Of a stretch of DNA of 64,000 nt, positions 33,387-44,524 are shown piece after piece. The notes under the pieces were generated by a model. The model did not search any database. It saw only the letters and a list, made by a program, of their open reading frames with translations, and was not told the origin of the DNA. The position numbers were made by a program, and so were the translations under genes. This DNA comes from Simmondsia chinensis (Eukaryota > Streptophyta > Magnoliopsida > Caryophyllales > Simmondsiaceae): NCBI GenBank assembly GCA_018398585.1, contig JAGTTD010000001.1, positions 9,116,501-9,180,500 on the forward strand, written 5' to 3'. Position 1 is the first letter of the stretch; the number at the start of each line of letters is the position of its first letter.

Positions 33387-35164
33387 AATGGAATCGAATG
33401 AAATTGCATTGATCGGTGGTGTCCCCACCAGATCAGCAGCGGCTAAGGCAGCTGCTAAGTCTACATATGCTGATGTTATTGGAAGTAGTGATGCAGCAGG
33501 ATGAGATGTAGTTACGAAGGCACAATTGGACAGTCAGTTGAAGACAATGCTCGCTCAAATCAAGCAATCTAACGCTGAATTCAGTTTAGCAAATGAATCA
33601 GCAGATCCTGCAAATGAATCAGCAAATTGATGGGAAGATTGATCAACGAGCTCAGCAGGTGAAGGTTAGGATCTCTGATTAGGTCACGCGACAATCACAA
33701 GAATTGGAGGGGAGGTTTAACTTACGGTTTGATCAACAAATGCAACAGCTGGAAGTGAAGTTAGCAGAAATTCGAGAGCAATTTAGGAGGCCAAGTCCTC
33801 CTGCAATGTCGGATCCATTATTACCTGCTAGTGTGTTACAAGCTAACCAATCAGTGAGAACTGAAGTCTTAAATCATGGTGTTGATGATGGAGCTCAAGA
33901 TCGAGTTCAAGAAGCTGAGATGATTGACAGGCAAGGTCGTAGTGAGCATGTTCAATCTCAACCTTCAAACTGGAATGCAGGTCCTGAAGTTCGAGCTACT
34001 GAAATTGAGGACACTTACAGATCTAGGGGAGTAAATGTGGATCAATTGGATAGACCGCTTGATTGTTGGCATCCGCATCGTTCAGGCAGTAATGAGGAGT
34101 CATCCAATAGCAGAAATAATGGCCATAGACAACCTCATGTGCAGATTGATGCCTTTGATGGGAAACAACCTCATTCATGGCTGAGGAGGTGTGAACGTTA
34201 CTTCCATTTCTACCACATTGATGAATCTGAAAAGGTGCAAATTGCTGCAGTATACCTTCTTGGTGATCATGAGGTGTGGTTTTATAGCTTGATGAAAAGT
34301 AATCCTTCTCTCACATGGACTGAGTTTGCAAAAGAATTGTGTGATCGGTATAGTGATGAGGATGATAGTGATATTGTGGATAAATTCAATAAGGCGAAGC
34401 AGGAGAAATCTGCGAGAGATTATATGTCCAGGTTTGAGAATCTCAGGGCCAGCATTATGACTAAAATTCAGGCCTCAGAGTTGTATTATGTATCAGCCTT
34501 TATTAGTGGCTTGAAGCCAAGGGTGAAGAATTTGGTTAAAGCCGTTGATCCTACAACTTTGTCTATGGCTTATGCTAAAGCCAAGCTTTATGCATCGACA
34601 ATTCTGTCTTCAAGTGATGCTTCCAAATCTCGTGGTAGCAGCTCCAAACCACAGCAGGGGTTCGTCAGGTCTAGGACCAATAGATCAGATGACAAGCAGC
34701 AGCAGAGAATGTGTTACCGGTGTAATCAACCTTACCAATTTGGCCACAAGTGCAACCCAAAGTTTCTTATGTCTGCTAAAGGGGTTACTGCTGGAGAACT
34801 CTCTGATGGTGAGGAAATTGAGGTTGATGCAGCTGATTCAGATCCGGACGTCGAGGAAAACTTGGATGATGCTGCAGTGGAAATTTCATTGAGAGCCTTA
34901 ACTGGTAGTGGGGCTCATAGCACAATTCGAATCAAAGGGAAGGCTGGTAAAAGTTTTATTATCAACCTCATTGATAGTGGGAGCACCCATAGCTTTGTTG
35001 ATCCTAAAGTGGTCAAGAAGGTGGGTCATGAAGTTATTAAAACTCACCCTCTTGCTATTACCGTGGCTGATGGAAAATCTGTGATGACTCAAAACAAATG
35101 CCGAGGGTTCTATTGGTTTATGCAGGACCGCAAGTTCAGTTATGACTTTAGAATCCTCCTCTAG
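33387..35164 (+). pseudogene. Chromovirus gag and aspartic protease
   Basis: The start MESNEIALIGG at 33387 is cut by a TGA near 33503. A long frame (33704-35164) then carries a coiled-coil-like Gln-rich N terminus, the retrotransposon gag domain (QIDAFDGKQPHSWLRRCERY, VAAVYLLGDHEVWFY-like block, YMSRFENLRA), a CCHC-type knuckle (CYRCNQPYQFGHKC, near 34712) and the protease motif NLIDSGSTHSFVD (about 34968). The frame stops at 35161 because one C is missing in what should read PLDGCDMVLGVDW; the +1 frame resumes exactly there. Gag forms the particle and the protease cleaves gag-pol. Confidence 0.85.
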
Positions 35165-38100
35165 ACGGGTGTGACATGGTGCTTGGGGTCGATTGGGTGG
35201 GAATTTACAGCCCTGTGTTGTTTGATTATGCTAATCTCACGGTTTCTTTTGAAGTACAAGGCACTAAAGTTACCTTGCAAGGGATGGCAGAGCAAGCTCA
35301 ATTGCAAGTAATGAAAGGGAGTAAGTTGAAGAAGGGAATTCAAAAATGTGCATTTCAATGGGTTGGCCAGCTGTTTGCTATAGCTCCTACTGAAATGTTA
35401 AGCATTACGGAGCCAGAAGTGCAGGCAGTGATCAATGAGTTTGAAGATCTGTTCGAGGTGCCCAAGTCTTTGCCTCCCAAGAGGAGTTTGGACCATGTTA
35501 TTTCCCTCAAAAGTGATGCAGAACCAGTGAGGCTTAGGCCATACAGATATCCTCATGCTCAGAGGTCGGACATTGAGAAGCAAGTTACTGATTTGCTCAA
35601 GACCAACTTCATACGGCAAAGTCACAGCCCTTTTGCCTCTCCAGTTATTCTTGTCAAGAAAAAGGATGGCACAGCTCGAATGTGTATTGATTATAGATAG
35701 CTCAACTCTATGACTGTAAAGGACAAGTTCCCTATACCAGTTATAGATGATTTGCTAGATAAGTTGTATGGAGCTCAAGTCTTTTCCAAGTTGGATCTAC
35801 GGCAAGGCTATCATCAAATTAGAGTGGAAGAGCACGATGTGTATAAGACAGCATTTCGGACACATCATGGACATTTTGAGTTTGTGGTCATGCCATTTGG
35901 CCTGACAAACGCACCGGTAACATTCCAAGCTCTTATGAACAATGTCTTCAGACAATTCCTTAGGAAATTTGTGTTGGTTTTCTTTGACGACATCTTGGTT
36001 TATAGTACATCTTGTGAGGAGCATTTGAAGCACTTGAGGGAAGTGTTCTTGGTCATGCATAAGCACAAGTTGTACGCTAAGTTGGCCAAGTGTTCTTTTG
36101 CTCAAACTCATTTGGAATACCTTGGCCATGTGATCTCTTGTGAGGGGTTTCCCACTGATCCCTCAAAGGTCCAAGCCATGAGGGATTGGCCTGTTCCGGT
36201 AAACTTGAAGCAGTTGAGGGGATTTTTGGGGTTGAAAGGGTATTACCGCAAGTTTGTAGCAGGATATGGTGCTACGGCCAAGCTACTCACATACTTGTTG
36301 AAGAAAGATGCTTTCACATGGTCGGATGAAGCTCAAATTCCTTTTGCAGCTCTTAAGGTAGCTATATGCAGAGCACCTGTTTTGGCCATGCTCGATTTTA
36401 CTTCAAGCTTTGTGTTGGAGACTGATGCGTGTGGAAGTGGTGTTAGGGCAGTGTTGTCACAAGAAGGGAGGCCTATAGCTTATCTTAGCCAAGCATTGAG
36501 TGCAAAACATCAGGCACTTTCAACATATGAGAAAGAGTACCTTGCAATTTTGCTTGCTGTGGAAAAATGGAGGCACTACTTGGATGGGCACCACTTTATC
36601 ATCAAGGCTGATCATCAAAGTCTCAAGCATTTATTAGAGCAGAAAATTGTCACAAGGATACAAAGAAAAGGGCTGATGAAGATGTTGGGGCTTGATTATG
36701 ACATTGAGTATAAGAAAGGGAGGGAAAACATTGCAGCAGATGCACTGTCTTGCAGGTTTGAAGACTATAAGCAGGGCTCTCTTGGGGCCATTTCAGTGAT
36801 CTCTCCTGCTTGGATGGAAGAAGTACATCAGTCCTATGAGAATGATTCTTTTGCACAAGAATGTATAGCAGCTGTCAGTGTGGGTAAGGCGAGCAATTTG
36901 GCTGCTGGTGCAAATGTTTCTGTGACCCGAGGAATTATCAGAATTCAGGGGAAGTTGTATATTGGCATCTCTACTGATCTTAGACATCATGTTATCAGTG
37001 CTGCTCATGATTCTTCATGGGGAGGACATTCAGGCATGGAAGGAACGTATCAGAGGCTAAAGGTTCACTTCAGTTGGCCGGGAATGAAGAAAGAAGTATA
37101 TGACTTTGTGCAAACTTGTGAGGTTTGCCAACAAACTAAGCTCGGTGATCATAGATACCAAGGACTTCTCCAACCCTTACCTGTTCCGGAGGGTATATGG
37201 CAACACATAAGCATGGACTTCATTGAGGGATTGTCTAAGTCAGAAGGGAAGGAGGTGATCTGGGTAGTAGTTGATCGGTTCACCAAATTTGGTCATTTCA
37301 TTGCTTTGGCTCGACCTGTGACTGCTGAGAAGTTAGCTCATGTGTTCCTTGACAACATCTACAAGCTCCATGGCTTGCCTCAATCCATAATTTCTGATAG
37401 GGACAAGCTCTTTACAAGTCATTTTTGGAAGGAGTTGTTTGGTCTTTTGGGAACGACCTTGGCACTTAGCTCATCTTACCACCCTCAAACCGACAGTCAG
37501 ACTTAGAGGGTCAATCAATGCATTGAGCAATACCTTAGAAGCATGGTGTTTAGCCATCCTAAGGTGTGGGGAAGTTGGCTCTTTTTGGCGGAATTTTGGT
37601 ATAATACCCATTTTCATGCTTCATTAGGTACTACACATTTTAAGGCATTGTATGGGTATGATCCTCCCACTCCATTGATGTTGCAAGGAGTTGAGACACA
37701 GGTGGCTGAGGTTACTGAGTTGGTACAGCAAAAGAAACACCTTATGCAGCTTTTGAAGAATAATCTGAGTTAGTTCCAAGCTCGAACGAAGTGGTATGCA
37801 GACCGCAAGAGAGTAGACAGAAAATTTGAGGTGGATGATATGGTATATCTAAACTACAGCCTTATAGGCAGTCTACATCAGCTATAAGGAAGAATGTCAA
37901 GCTTTGTGCTAGATTCTTTGGACCGTACAAGGTTTTGGAGAGAATTGGCAAGGTGGCCTATAAGCTGGAGCTTCCACCCGATTCATATATTCACCCTGTC
38001 TTTCATGTTTCACTTCTTAAAAAGCAGGTTAAAGAAGGTCGCAAATCATCTCCAGCCCCTCCAGAGGTGGGTTCCAATGGGTCCTTGATCCTACAGCCAG

Positions 38101-38247
38101 CTGCAGTGATGGAAGTGAAGTAAGCAACAGTAGATGGTCCTAACAGACAGAAAGTTCGAGTAAGCTGGTCCAATTTGGATGAATTTTTCACCACTTGGGA
38201 AGAGGAACGATTTTTGTTGAGTCAATTTCCTTCTTTTCATTCTTGAG
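35165..38247 (+). pseudogene. Chromovirus RT, RNase H, integrase and C-terminal tail
   Basis: In order: RT (PFASPVILVKKKDGTARMCIDYR, then SKLDLRQGYHQIR, MPFGLTNAP and the catalytic FFDDILVYS at about 35980), RNase H (FVLETDACGSGVRAVLSQEGRP, YEKEYLAI, KADHQSLKHLLEQ), zinc-binding HHCC (CEVCQQTKLG) and integrase core (SMDFIEGLSKSEGK, ISDRDKLFTSHFW, SSSYHPQTDSQT). A C-terminal LPPDSYIHPVFHVSLLKK block and VSWSNLDEFFTTWEEERF, a chromodomain-like end, follow. TAG stops occur at 35698 and 37504, another near 37771, and a frameshift near 37850. The stop at 37504 replaces the glutamate of QTERVNQ, the third catalytic acid of integrase. Confidence 0.85.
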
Positions 38248-38274
38248 GACAAGAATGTTTTAAGGGGAGGGGAT

Positions 38275-38625
38275 TGTTATGTTTCTTATTCATTTGTGAT
38301 GTAATAAGGTGCCGTGTGCTTGTATTGTTTGAATTGGTGTTTGGCACCAAAAGTCGGTAAGGTAGTTAAGTCCCAGCTGGTCAGTTTTGGCGGCTTCTTG
38401 GAGAGTCGGTTAGGTGTGTGTCTTGGTTCATTGTAATTAGATCCTTATAAGTAGGTGATCATGTGTAATTCTTACTCATTCAATGAAATATCCAACCAAT
38501 CCCTTTGAGATTAAACCTTTTTTCTCTCACCTAATTCTCTCTATTTTCTCATCTCCTTCACTTTTTCCTCATCCCATACTCTCTTAATCTTAGGTTAAGA
38601 TCAAGATTTAATCTCGATCTTAACA
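38275..38625 (+). repeat. 3' LTR of chromovirus
   Basis: Preceded by the purine tract at 38261-38273 and followed by the AACTT duplication. It matches 33003-33353 with about ten single-base differences. Confidence 0.9.
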
Positions 38626-38630
38626 AACTT

Positions 38631-39866
38631 CCATCTCCCAGTTTTTTTAGCCACGCGGTAAGGCCCCTCCCAATTTGCTGCCACTTTACCGGCCCCTATG
38701 CCCTGTTGGGCTACACCTACTCAACGAAGGACAAGGTCTCCTACTTCTACACATCGTGGGTTCACGTGTTTATTGTAGTATTGAGATATTCGCTGTTTCT
38801 GGGCGACTATGCGGAGAAGGGCATCTTTCCTAACCTCGTCTATTAAATCAAGAGAGCACCTTCGTTGATGCTCATTCTCCAAGGTGTGATAGTGGTGTAT
38901 ACGGTAGTTAGGTTCTCCTACTTCCACGGGAATTATCGCCTCCGCGCTGTAGGTTAACATGAACGGAGTCTCGCCAGTGGCCACCCGGTAGATAGTGCGA
39001 TGGGCCCACAGGACGCTAGGCAGCTCTTCCACCCATTTTCCTTTGGCCTCATCTAATCTACGCCGCAGTCCGCTAAGTATTTGCCTGTTTTCCGCCTCTG
39101 CTTTCCCGTTACTTTGAGGGTAGGCTTCAGAAGTAAAATGGAGGGCGACTTTCATGTTTTGGCAGTACTTGCGAAACCGTGGTGAATCAAATTGTGTCCC
39201 ATTATCAGTTATAACGACCCAGGGAATCCCAAAACGTGTAACGATGTTCTTCCATGGAAATTGCCGGGTGGCGTTATCAGTGATTTTAGCTACCGGTTTA
39301 GCTTCCACCCATTTGCTAAAGTAGTCTACCGCTACTATAAGAAACTTCCTTTGCCCGCTAGCAAACGGAAATGGTCCTAAGATGTCCATTCCGCATTGAT
39401 CGAAGGGTATAGGATTAACAATTGGGTGCAATGGTACCGCTGGAGCATGGATAAGTGGTGCAAACTTTTTGCATTTATCACATTTCTGCACTAATGTGTG
39501 CGCATCCTTTTTCATGGTAGGCCAAAAATATCCTGCCCTTAACGCCATTCCTACCAATGTCCGTCTTCCCATGTGAACCCCACAGATTCCTTCGTGGATT
39601 TCTCTTAACACATAATTTTTGTCCTCGAGAGTTAAGCACTTCAACAACGAATGTGTGAATGATCTTTTATACAATTGTTGATTAATTATCACAAAACGTG
39701 CCGCCTGTCTACACAACCTCCGTGCTTCATTTTTATTCTGGGGTTCCTTTCCCTGAAGTATAAAACTTAAGATCGGGTGCATCCAATTGTCTTCATGCTG
39801 TAGTTGCATTACGTTTGTGGATGTGCATCTATTTACATATTTGCTGTTAGCTTCTTGTACTTGCAC
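38631..39866 (-). pseudogene. Tat integrase
   Basis: The minus-strand frame from 39866 carries the HHCC zinc domain (REIHEGICGVHMGRRTLVG, CDKCKKFAPLIH), then the core with all three acids: GMDILGPFPFASGQRKF, VITDNGTQFDSPRF and SNGKAEAENRQIL. The C-terminal part reads ANWEGPYRVAKKTGRWK up to the chromovirus insertion at 38630. It resumes beyond it as LERLDGTKIPRA-NMKNLKKYYV (32997-32921) with a stop in place of W. It joins retroelement cDNA to host DNA. A stop follows VEVGDLVLR at 38721 and the insertion adds a second break. The catalytic core is still uninterrupted. Confidence 0.85.
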
Positions 39867-39869
39867 GTG

Positions 39870-40229
39870 CCCTCTTCACGGTTCTGTAGTGCGCTCGATG
39901 CTAGCCAGACGGCTTAACTCATCAGCACGGCGGTTATTTTCTCGCGTAATCCCTTATATGCTGAACCTTTCTAACTCAGCAATCCTTGTCTTGACAAGCT
40001 CAAGGTACTAGGTCAATTAAGGCTCTTGAGTTCCATATTTTCCAGTCACCTGACTCACAATTAACTCTGAGTCACTTAGTACCTCTATACGTGTAGCCCC
40101 AGCAGCTTTAGCATAATCGATCCTGAGCAACAATGCTTCATATTCGGTTTCATTATTGGTGGCCTCAAAGTTTAACTTTACCGCATATTCTGCACATCCT
40201 CCTTCTAGATTTACCAGTACTATCCCCAC
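39870..40229 (-). pseudogene. Tat second RNase H domain
   Basis: The frame MGIVLVNLEGGCAEYAVKLNF continues with EATNNETEYEALLLRIDYAK and IEVLSDSELIVSQVTGKYGT, the archaeal-type RNase H found between RT/RNase H and integrase in Tat elements. E, E and D of the NNETEYEAL and SDSELI blocks are present. Stops follow at the end of the readable part, and RRADELSRLASIE continues it near 39920. Its presence beside the normal RNase H is the main evidence for the Tat lineage. Confidence 0.8.
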
Positions 40230-40373
40230 ACCGCGACCTTCTTGGTTTGTAGACCCGTTTATGAATACTCACCATGCGGGTTTCTCCTCACGTAGTACGA
40301 GGGGTTCAAGTTCTTCAATACTAAAGTCGCACTGTACCAGGAAATCTGCCAGGGCCTGGGCTTTGATAGCTGG

Positions 40374-41418
40374 TCAAGGTTGATAGCGTATGTCATACTC
40401 CAAACGCTCAACTGCCCATCCTAGCATTCTTCCTGAACAATCTAATTTGGAGAGCAACTTCTTGAACGGGAGGTTAGTCAGCACGGCTATGGTGTGAGAC
40501 TGAAAGTAAGGCCTTAGCTTTTGTGCGGCGGTAACGAGAGCCAAGGTGGTTTTCTCGATTGCCGGGTATCTCCTTTCAGGATCTTTGAGAGTTTGGCTTA
40601 CAAAATATACCGGCAGTTGTTGCCCTTGACAGTCAGCTATCAGCACGGCACTTGTCGTATTTTCGGACACTGCTAAGTAAAGACTTAGATCTTCGTTTGG
40701 TGAAGGTGAGGTAATGGTGGGGAGATATGCCAAATGTTGCTTTAGTTGGTCAAAGGCGTGTGCACACTCTTCATTCCAAACAAATGATTGTTTCTTTCGC
40801 AATGTTTTGAAGAACGGTAGAGCCTTTTCGGCAGATCGACTGATGAACCGGTTGAGAGAGGCCATACAGCCGGACAACTTTTGAATGTCCTTAGGTGAAC
40901 GAGGGGATCCCGTTTCCAAGATAGCATGAACCTTTCTGGGATTTGCCTCGATTCCACGTGAGCTCACTATGAACCCTAGAAACTTGCCGTTCGGCACGGC
41001 AAACGAGCATTTCTCTGGATTTAACTTCATGCAGTAGCGCCGAAGTGCTTCTAAATCCCTTTCTGATCGAAGACGTGTTCTAATTTTTGCCTTGACTTTA
41101 AGATCATATCATTCACATAAACTTCCATGTTGCGTCCAATTTGAGAAGCGAAGACTTTATTGACCAAACGTTGATAAGTAGCCCCGGCATTCTTAAGACC
41201 GAATGGCACCTTGTAGCAATAGGTGCCTACCGCAGTTATAAAAGCCGTCTTTTGCTCATAGTGTGGATGCATTTGAATCTGATGATATCTTGAGAATGCA
41301 TCCATAAGGCTAAATAGCTCGCATCCTGCTGTAGAATGCACCTATCTATCGATCTTAGGTAAGGGGTGTGAGTCCTTTGGGCAAGCGTTATTGAGATCCA
41401 TGAAATCTACACACATTC
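40374..41418 (-). pseudogene. Tat reverse transcriptase and RNase H
   Basis: In sense order: RMCVDFMDLNNACPKDSHPLP, SLMDAFSRYHQIQMHP, TAFITAVGTYCYKVPFGLKNAGATYQ and YVNDMILKS, then, after a frameshift near 41050, KLNPEKCSFAVPNGKFLGFI and the RNase H block LSLYLAVSENTTSAVLI with ERRYPAIEKTTLALV. The polymerase box is YVND where Tat elements have YVDD, so the first catalytic aspartate of the pair is lost. Stops lie near 41415 (W of GKWRMCV) and 41343. The enzyme would copy element RNA into DNA in the particle. Confidence 0.8.
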
Positions 41419-41419
41419 T

Positions 41420-42223
41420 CTAGCTTCCATTTGGTTTCTTGACCAACACCACGTTGGCGAGCCATTCAGGGTAAAATATCTCTCGTATAAATCCTGCTAG
41501 AGTTAACTTTTGTACTTCTGCTGCAATAGCTTCATTGCGCGCAGTACAAAAATTACGCTTCCGCTGCTTAACAGGTGCTTTGTTGGGGCGCATGTTAAGC
41601 TGATGAGGGATTACCTCAGGAGGTATTCTCGGCATTTCTTCTGCAGCATATGCAAAATCGTTGCGGTATTGTCTTAAAAGCTCTCTAATCTCTTCCCTTA
41701 AGCGCGGAAGAAGTGACGTGCCCAAATAAGTATAATGCCCTGGCTCTAACTCATACTTCTCAAGAAGGGACGGGATCGGTTGTAGATTTTGAGGGACTCC
41801 TGGTTCAGCCGCTTCAGCGGCCATGATTATGGATTGAGGGAAAGTATGGTAATATTCGAAGGTTGGACCTTGGCTCCCCCGTATCGTCATTATGTCTCCT
41901 GTATTAGTCTCGAACTTCATAGCCAGATGGTAAGTTGTTACCACTACTTTTGAGCGGTTTAAGGACGGTCTTCCCAGAATTGCATTGTACGCAGAGGGCG
42001 AGTTTATTACTAAAAACCCAATTTTTAATGCGTGGTGCTTTTCCGCACTCCAAAAAATCGTGGTTAGCGTTATTATTCCTTCTGGAAGGATAGGAGTCCT
42101 TGTGAATCCTACGACAGGGCACGGTGTAGGGGTAAGGGCTACGGTCGGTATTCCCATCTGGGCATAACATTGCAAAAACAGTATGTCTGCAGAGCTACCC
42201 CGGACAACCAAAATCCTACCCAT
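41420..42223 (-). pseudogene. Tat aspartic protease and RT N terminus
   Basis: The frame opens GRILVVRGSSADILFLQCY. In Tat proteases this is normally VDGGSSADIL, so the catalytic aspartate is missing here. FLVINSPSAYNAILGRPSLN, the second conserved protease block, follows. Then come a linker with YTYLGTSLLPRLREEI and the RT start (ARNEAIAAEVQKLTLAGFIRE, WLANVVLVKKPNGS). It ends in a stop. The order protease, then RT fits gypsy pol. Confidence 0.8.
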
Positions 42224-42361
42224 GGTGTGTTGGCTGATATCAGCGGTGATGACCAGAGGGTCCTCCTGGCGTACGTTCCTCCCTTGAGCATCTTCTTAAG
42301 TAAATCCTATGCACTTAGATCTTTCACGCAGATCTCGCCCTCTCCCTTCTGCCGTCCTCAC

Positions 42362-43630
42362 CTATGGAGTTGGATGCAGTTTTCCCGCAATGGTAGCTAT
42401 GACCTTTGGTGTTGAATCCCCAGGGGTAATACCGTCGTCTTCAGATTTTTGAACCTTTCCTGTCTTCAGCTTCTTCAAGCTCGCATATTCTTCCCATTGT
42501 CCGGCGCGCTTGGCTTCCTTTAGGCGGTACTCTAGGGTACGACAACCTACAGTGTTATGAGTTGAGGTTTTATGGAAGTCGCATAGCTTTGGATGATCGC
42601 CGGCATCTGGATCCTTGGATGGTTCGACTGTTCTCACATCCAGAAGGGGTCGGGGAAATTGCGGCGGGGGTTGTGGCTTAAAAGCAGGCGCGGGCCTTCT
42701 CGCTTGGCGGTTGTTACCTTGCTGTATCTTGACATTGTTTCTATGTTCCGGTGATACCCTTTTTTGTGCCTGTTCCGGTCTCGGAGTTACTTGCATGACG
42801 TCCTCAGCTGGGATATATTTACTGGCTTTTTGCCATAAATCATTAATTGTTGAGGGCGGTGCCTTTGCCGGTGCAAATTTAAAACTGGAATTTTGTAGTC
42901 CGTTGACAAAGGCAGTAACGGCTGTTTTATCAAACAGTGTTGCTACGTCAACCATTGCACATGTAAACCGCCGCACATAACTCCTTAGAGGGTTTAATTC
43001 ATGCTGCTGTAGCTGTAGGAGGTGAGCTGTTGTCTTCTTCCTTTGTTTGTTGCTGACGAAATGGCGGACAAACTGTTCTGAGAGATCAGAAAAACTATCT
43101 GTTGATGAACTGGGTAGGGACGCAAACCAGTTCTGAGTCACTCCTTTCAAGGTAGCCCGGAAACATTTACACCACATTTCTTCCCCTACATCTTGCAGGT
43201 ACATTCGTGCCATGAACCCAGCTAGATGATCTTTTGGGTCTTAAGTTCCGTCAAAGGGTTCAATAGTTGGAATTTTTACTTTTCCAGCTGGGGCAAGAAG
43301 GATCCGAGGCGAAAATGGTGAATGAGTTCCTGGTACTGAACATACTGCAGCCGCTCTAGAGGTTCTTCCGTCACCCCTCTTTTCTCGGTTTCAATACGTG
43401 CTTGCCGTGGAGGCAGTATCCATATTAGGATTACGTGTTTGGGTGTGTTGTGGCGTTCCCCTCGTAGCTGTGAATCGACTTGGATCAGGGACGTGCTCCG
43501 TGTCGTTGTGTGGCGTTTGCATAAAGAGTTGGTGTATTTGCTGTTGGAGCTGATTAAATTGGTCTTGGGTTACATAGTTGGGGTCGCCATGTCTCCCGTC
43601 GGGGGTGATAGATTGACAGGTGTTTGTCAT
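42362..43630 (-). pseudogene. Tat gag
   Basis: The start MTNTCQSITPDGRHGDPNYV lies 38 bp after the 5' LTR. After stops near 43390 and 43242 (in KVKIPTIEPFDGT-DPKDHL) the gag domain continues with MARMYLQDVGEEMWCKCF, LKGVTQNWFASLPSSSTDSF, FVRHFVSNKQRKKTTAHLL and LNPLRSYVRRF, the classical retrotransposon gag pattern. A zinc-knuckle-like CDFHKTSTHNTVGC (CX2HX4HX4C) follows near 42560. Gag would form the virus-like particle. Two nonsense changes break it. Confidence 0.8.
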
Positions 43631-43650
43631 TTTGAAGATTTTTTGCCTTT

Positions 43651-43667
43651 CCCATAGATGACGCCAA
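43651..43667 (-). other. Primer-binding site of Tat element
   Basis: On the minus strand TTGGCGTCATCTATGGG starts one base after the 5' LTR. It resembles the TTGGCGCCGTCTGTGGG type that follows LTRs of Tat elements, with small changes. Confidence 0.65.
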
Positions 43668-43668
43668 T

Positions 43669-44069
43669 TGTTTCGGGGTTTTTTGGTTGGATTCTTGAAG
43701 GGGAGCCAGACTCAAGTTCCTTGCCTTTATTTTCTGGTTTTCTTGTTATTTATAGGGGATGAGAGGAGTTTTGGGATCCTTGGGGACTAAGTAGAAGATG
43801 GCAGTATCTAGCCTTGGGGGTCAAGTATAAGGTGGCGGTCTATATACTTGGGGGTCAAGTATAAGGTGACGGTATGTATACTTGGGGGTCAAGTAGGAGG
43901 TGACGGTACATATACTTGGGGGTCGAGTAGTAGGAGGTGACGGTACGTATACTTGGGGGTCAAGTAGGGGGTGACGGTACGTATACTTGGGGGCCAAGTC
44001 GAAGGTGGCGGTATGAAGGTGAGCAGTATGAACTACCGCCATCTTTGTGAACTATTTTTGTACTTATCA
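43669..44069 (-). repeat. 5' LTR of Tat element
   Basis: It contains six 34-bp tandem units (starts near 43816, 43850, 43884, 43918, 43955 and 43989; theme GGGGGTCAAGTAGGAGGTGA then CGGTACGTATACTT) where the other LTR has about four. The copy-number difference explains much of the length difference between the LTRs. Confidence 0.85.
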
Positions 44070-44074
44070 GTATC

Positions 44075-44524
44075 CAAAGAAGTATAATCCATGCCAACAA
44101 ACACATATTCACGCCACACATGTTAACGACAAAACCAATGTCGTGCATCCAACATTGATAGAGGGTAGGCAAGCGAACCATGAACCCAAAATCAGCATGA
44201 GAATACCCCAAGATGATAACATTTATAATGCATGCCACATAAAAGCCCAAGTAGTCATGGACAACAAAACTATTCAAAACTAACTACATAAATCAGAATA
44301 AAATGGCCTAGTAATTTCAACCAAAGTACAAACTTTGCCACTACAAGACTTCAAGCAAGTCGTGAAACATATAGTATACATTCTAAGTTTTCGAAAAGAA
44401 TTGCGAAAACATTTCACATTAATTACAGCCACAGCACTACGAGTCTACTTACACAATTAAAATATAATTAGTCTAATTAATTTATCATCAGTGGCTTTGG
44501 TTATTTAATAAGAGCATAAGTCAA
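44075..44524. repeat. Diverged duplicate of 57205-57566
   Basis: Blocks such as ATCAGCATGAGAATACC...GATGATAACA...ATGCATGCCAC, TTTGCCACTA, ATATAGTATACATT, CACATTAATTACAGCCA and ATAATTAGTCTAATTAATT recur in the same order at 57265-57560. Both copies are followed closely by a SINE. No coding sense was found, so it may be an old non-coding repeat. Confidence 0.5.

Larger units (their letters stand above)
33003..38625 (+). mobile_element. Ty3/gypsy chromovirus nested in Tat integrase
   Basis: Two LTRs of 351 bp each (33003-33353 and 38275-38625) begin TGTTATGTTTC and end TTAACA or CTAACA. The 5-bp duplication AACTT is perfect (32998-33002 and 38626-38630). A PBS follows the 5' LTR and a polypurine tract (AAGGGGAGGGGAT) precedes the 3' LTR. 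About ten differences between the LTRs are visible by eye, roughly 97% identity. Size, short LTRs and the integrase C terminus suit the Reina group of chromoviruses, an inference. It lies antisense to the Tat element and splits the C terminus of its integrase. Confidence 0.9.
23042..44069 (-). mobile_element. Ty3/gypsy Tat-type retrotransposon, 21 kb, nested
   Basis: Related LTRs of 362 and 401 bp bound the element (TGTTTCGGGG...TACTTATCA on the plus strand), with the perfect duplication GTATC at 23037-23041 and 44070-44074. The sense strand is minus: 5' LTR, PBS, gag, protease, RT, RNase H, a second RNase H, integrase, a long 3' region and 3' LTR. Two RNase H regions, an antisense gypsy-type ORF and tandem repeats in the 3' region are features of the Tat/Ogre lineage. 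A chromovirus, an ORF1-only LINE and a hAT element are inserted in it; without them it is about 11.8 kb. Stops and lost active-site residues make it non-autonomous. Confidence 0.9.
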
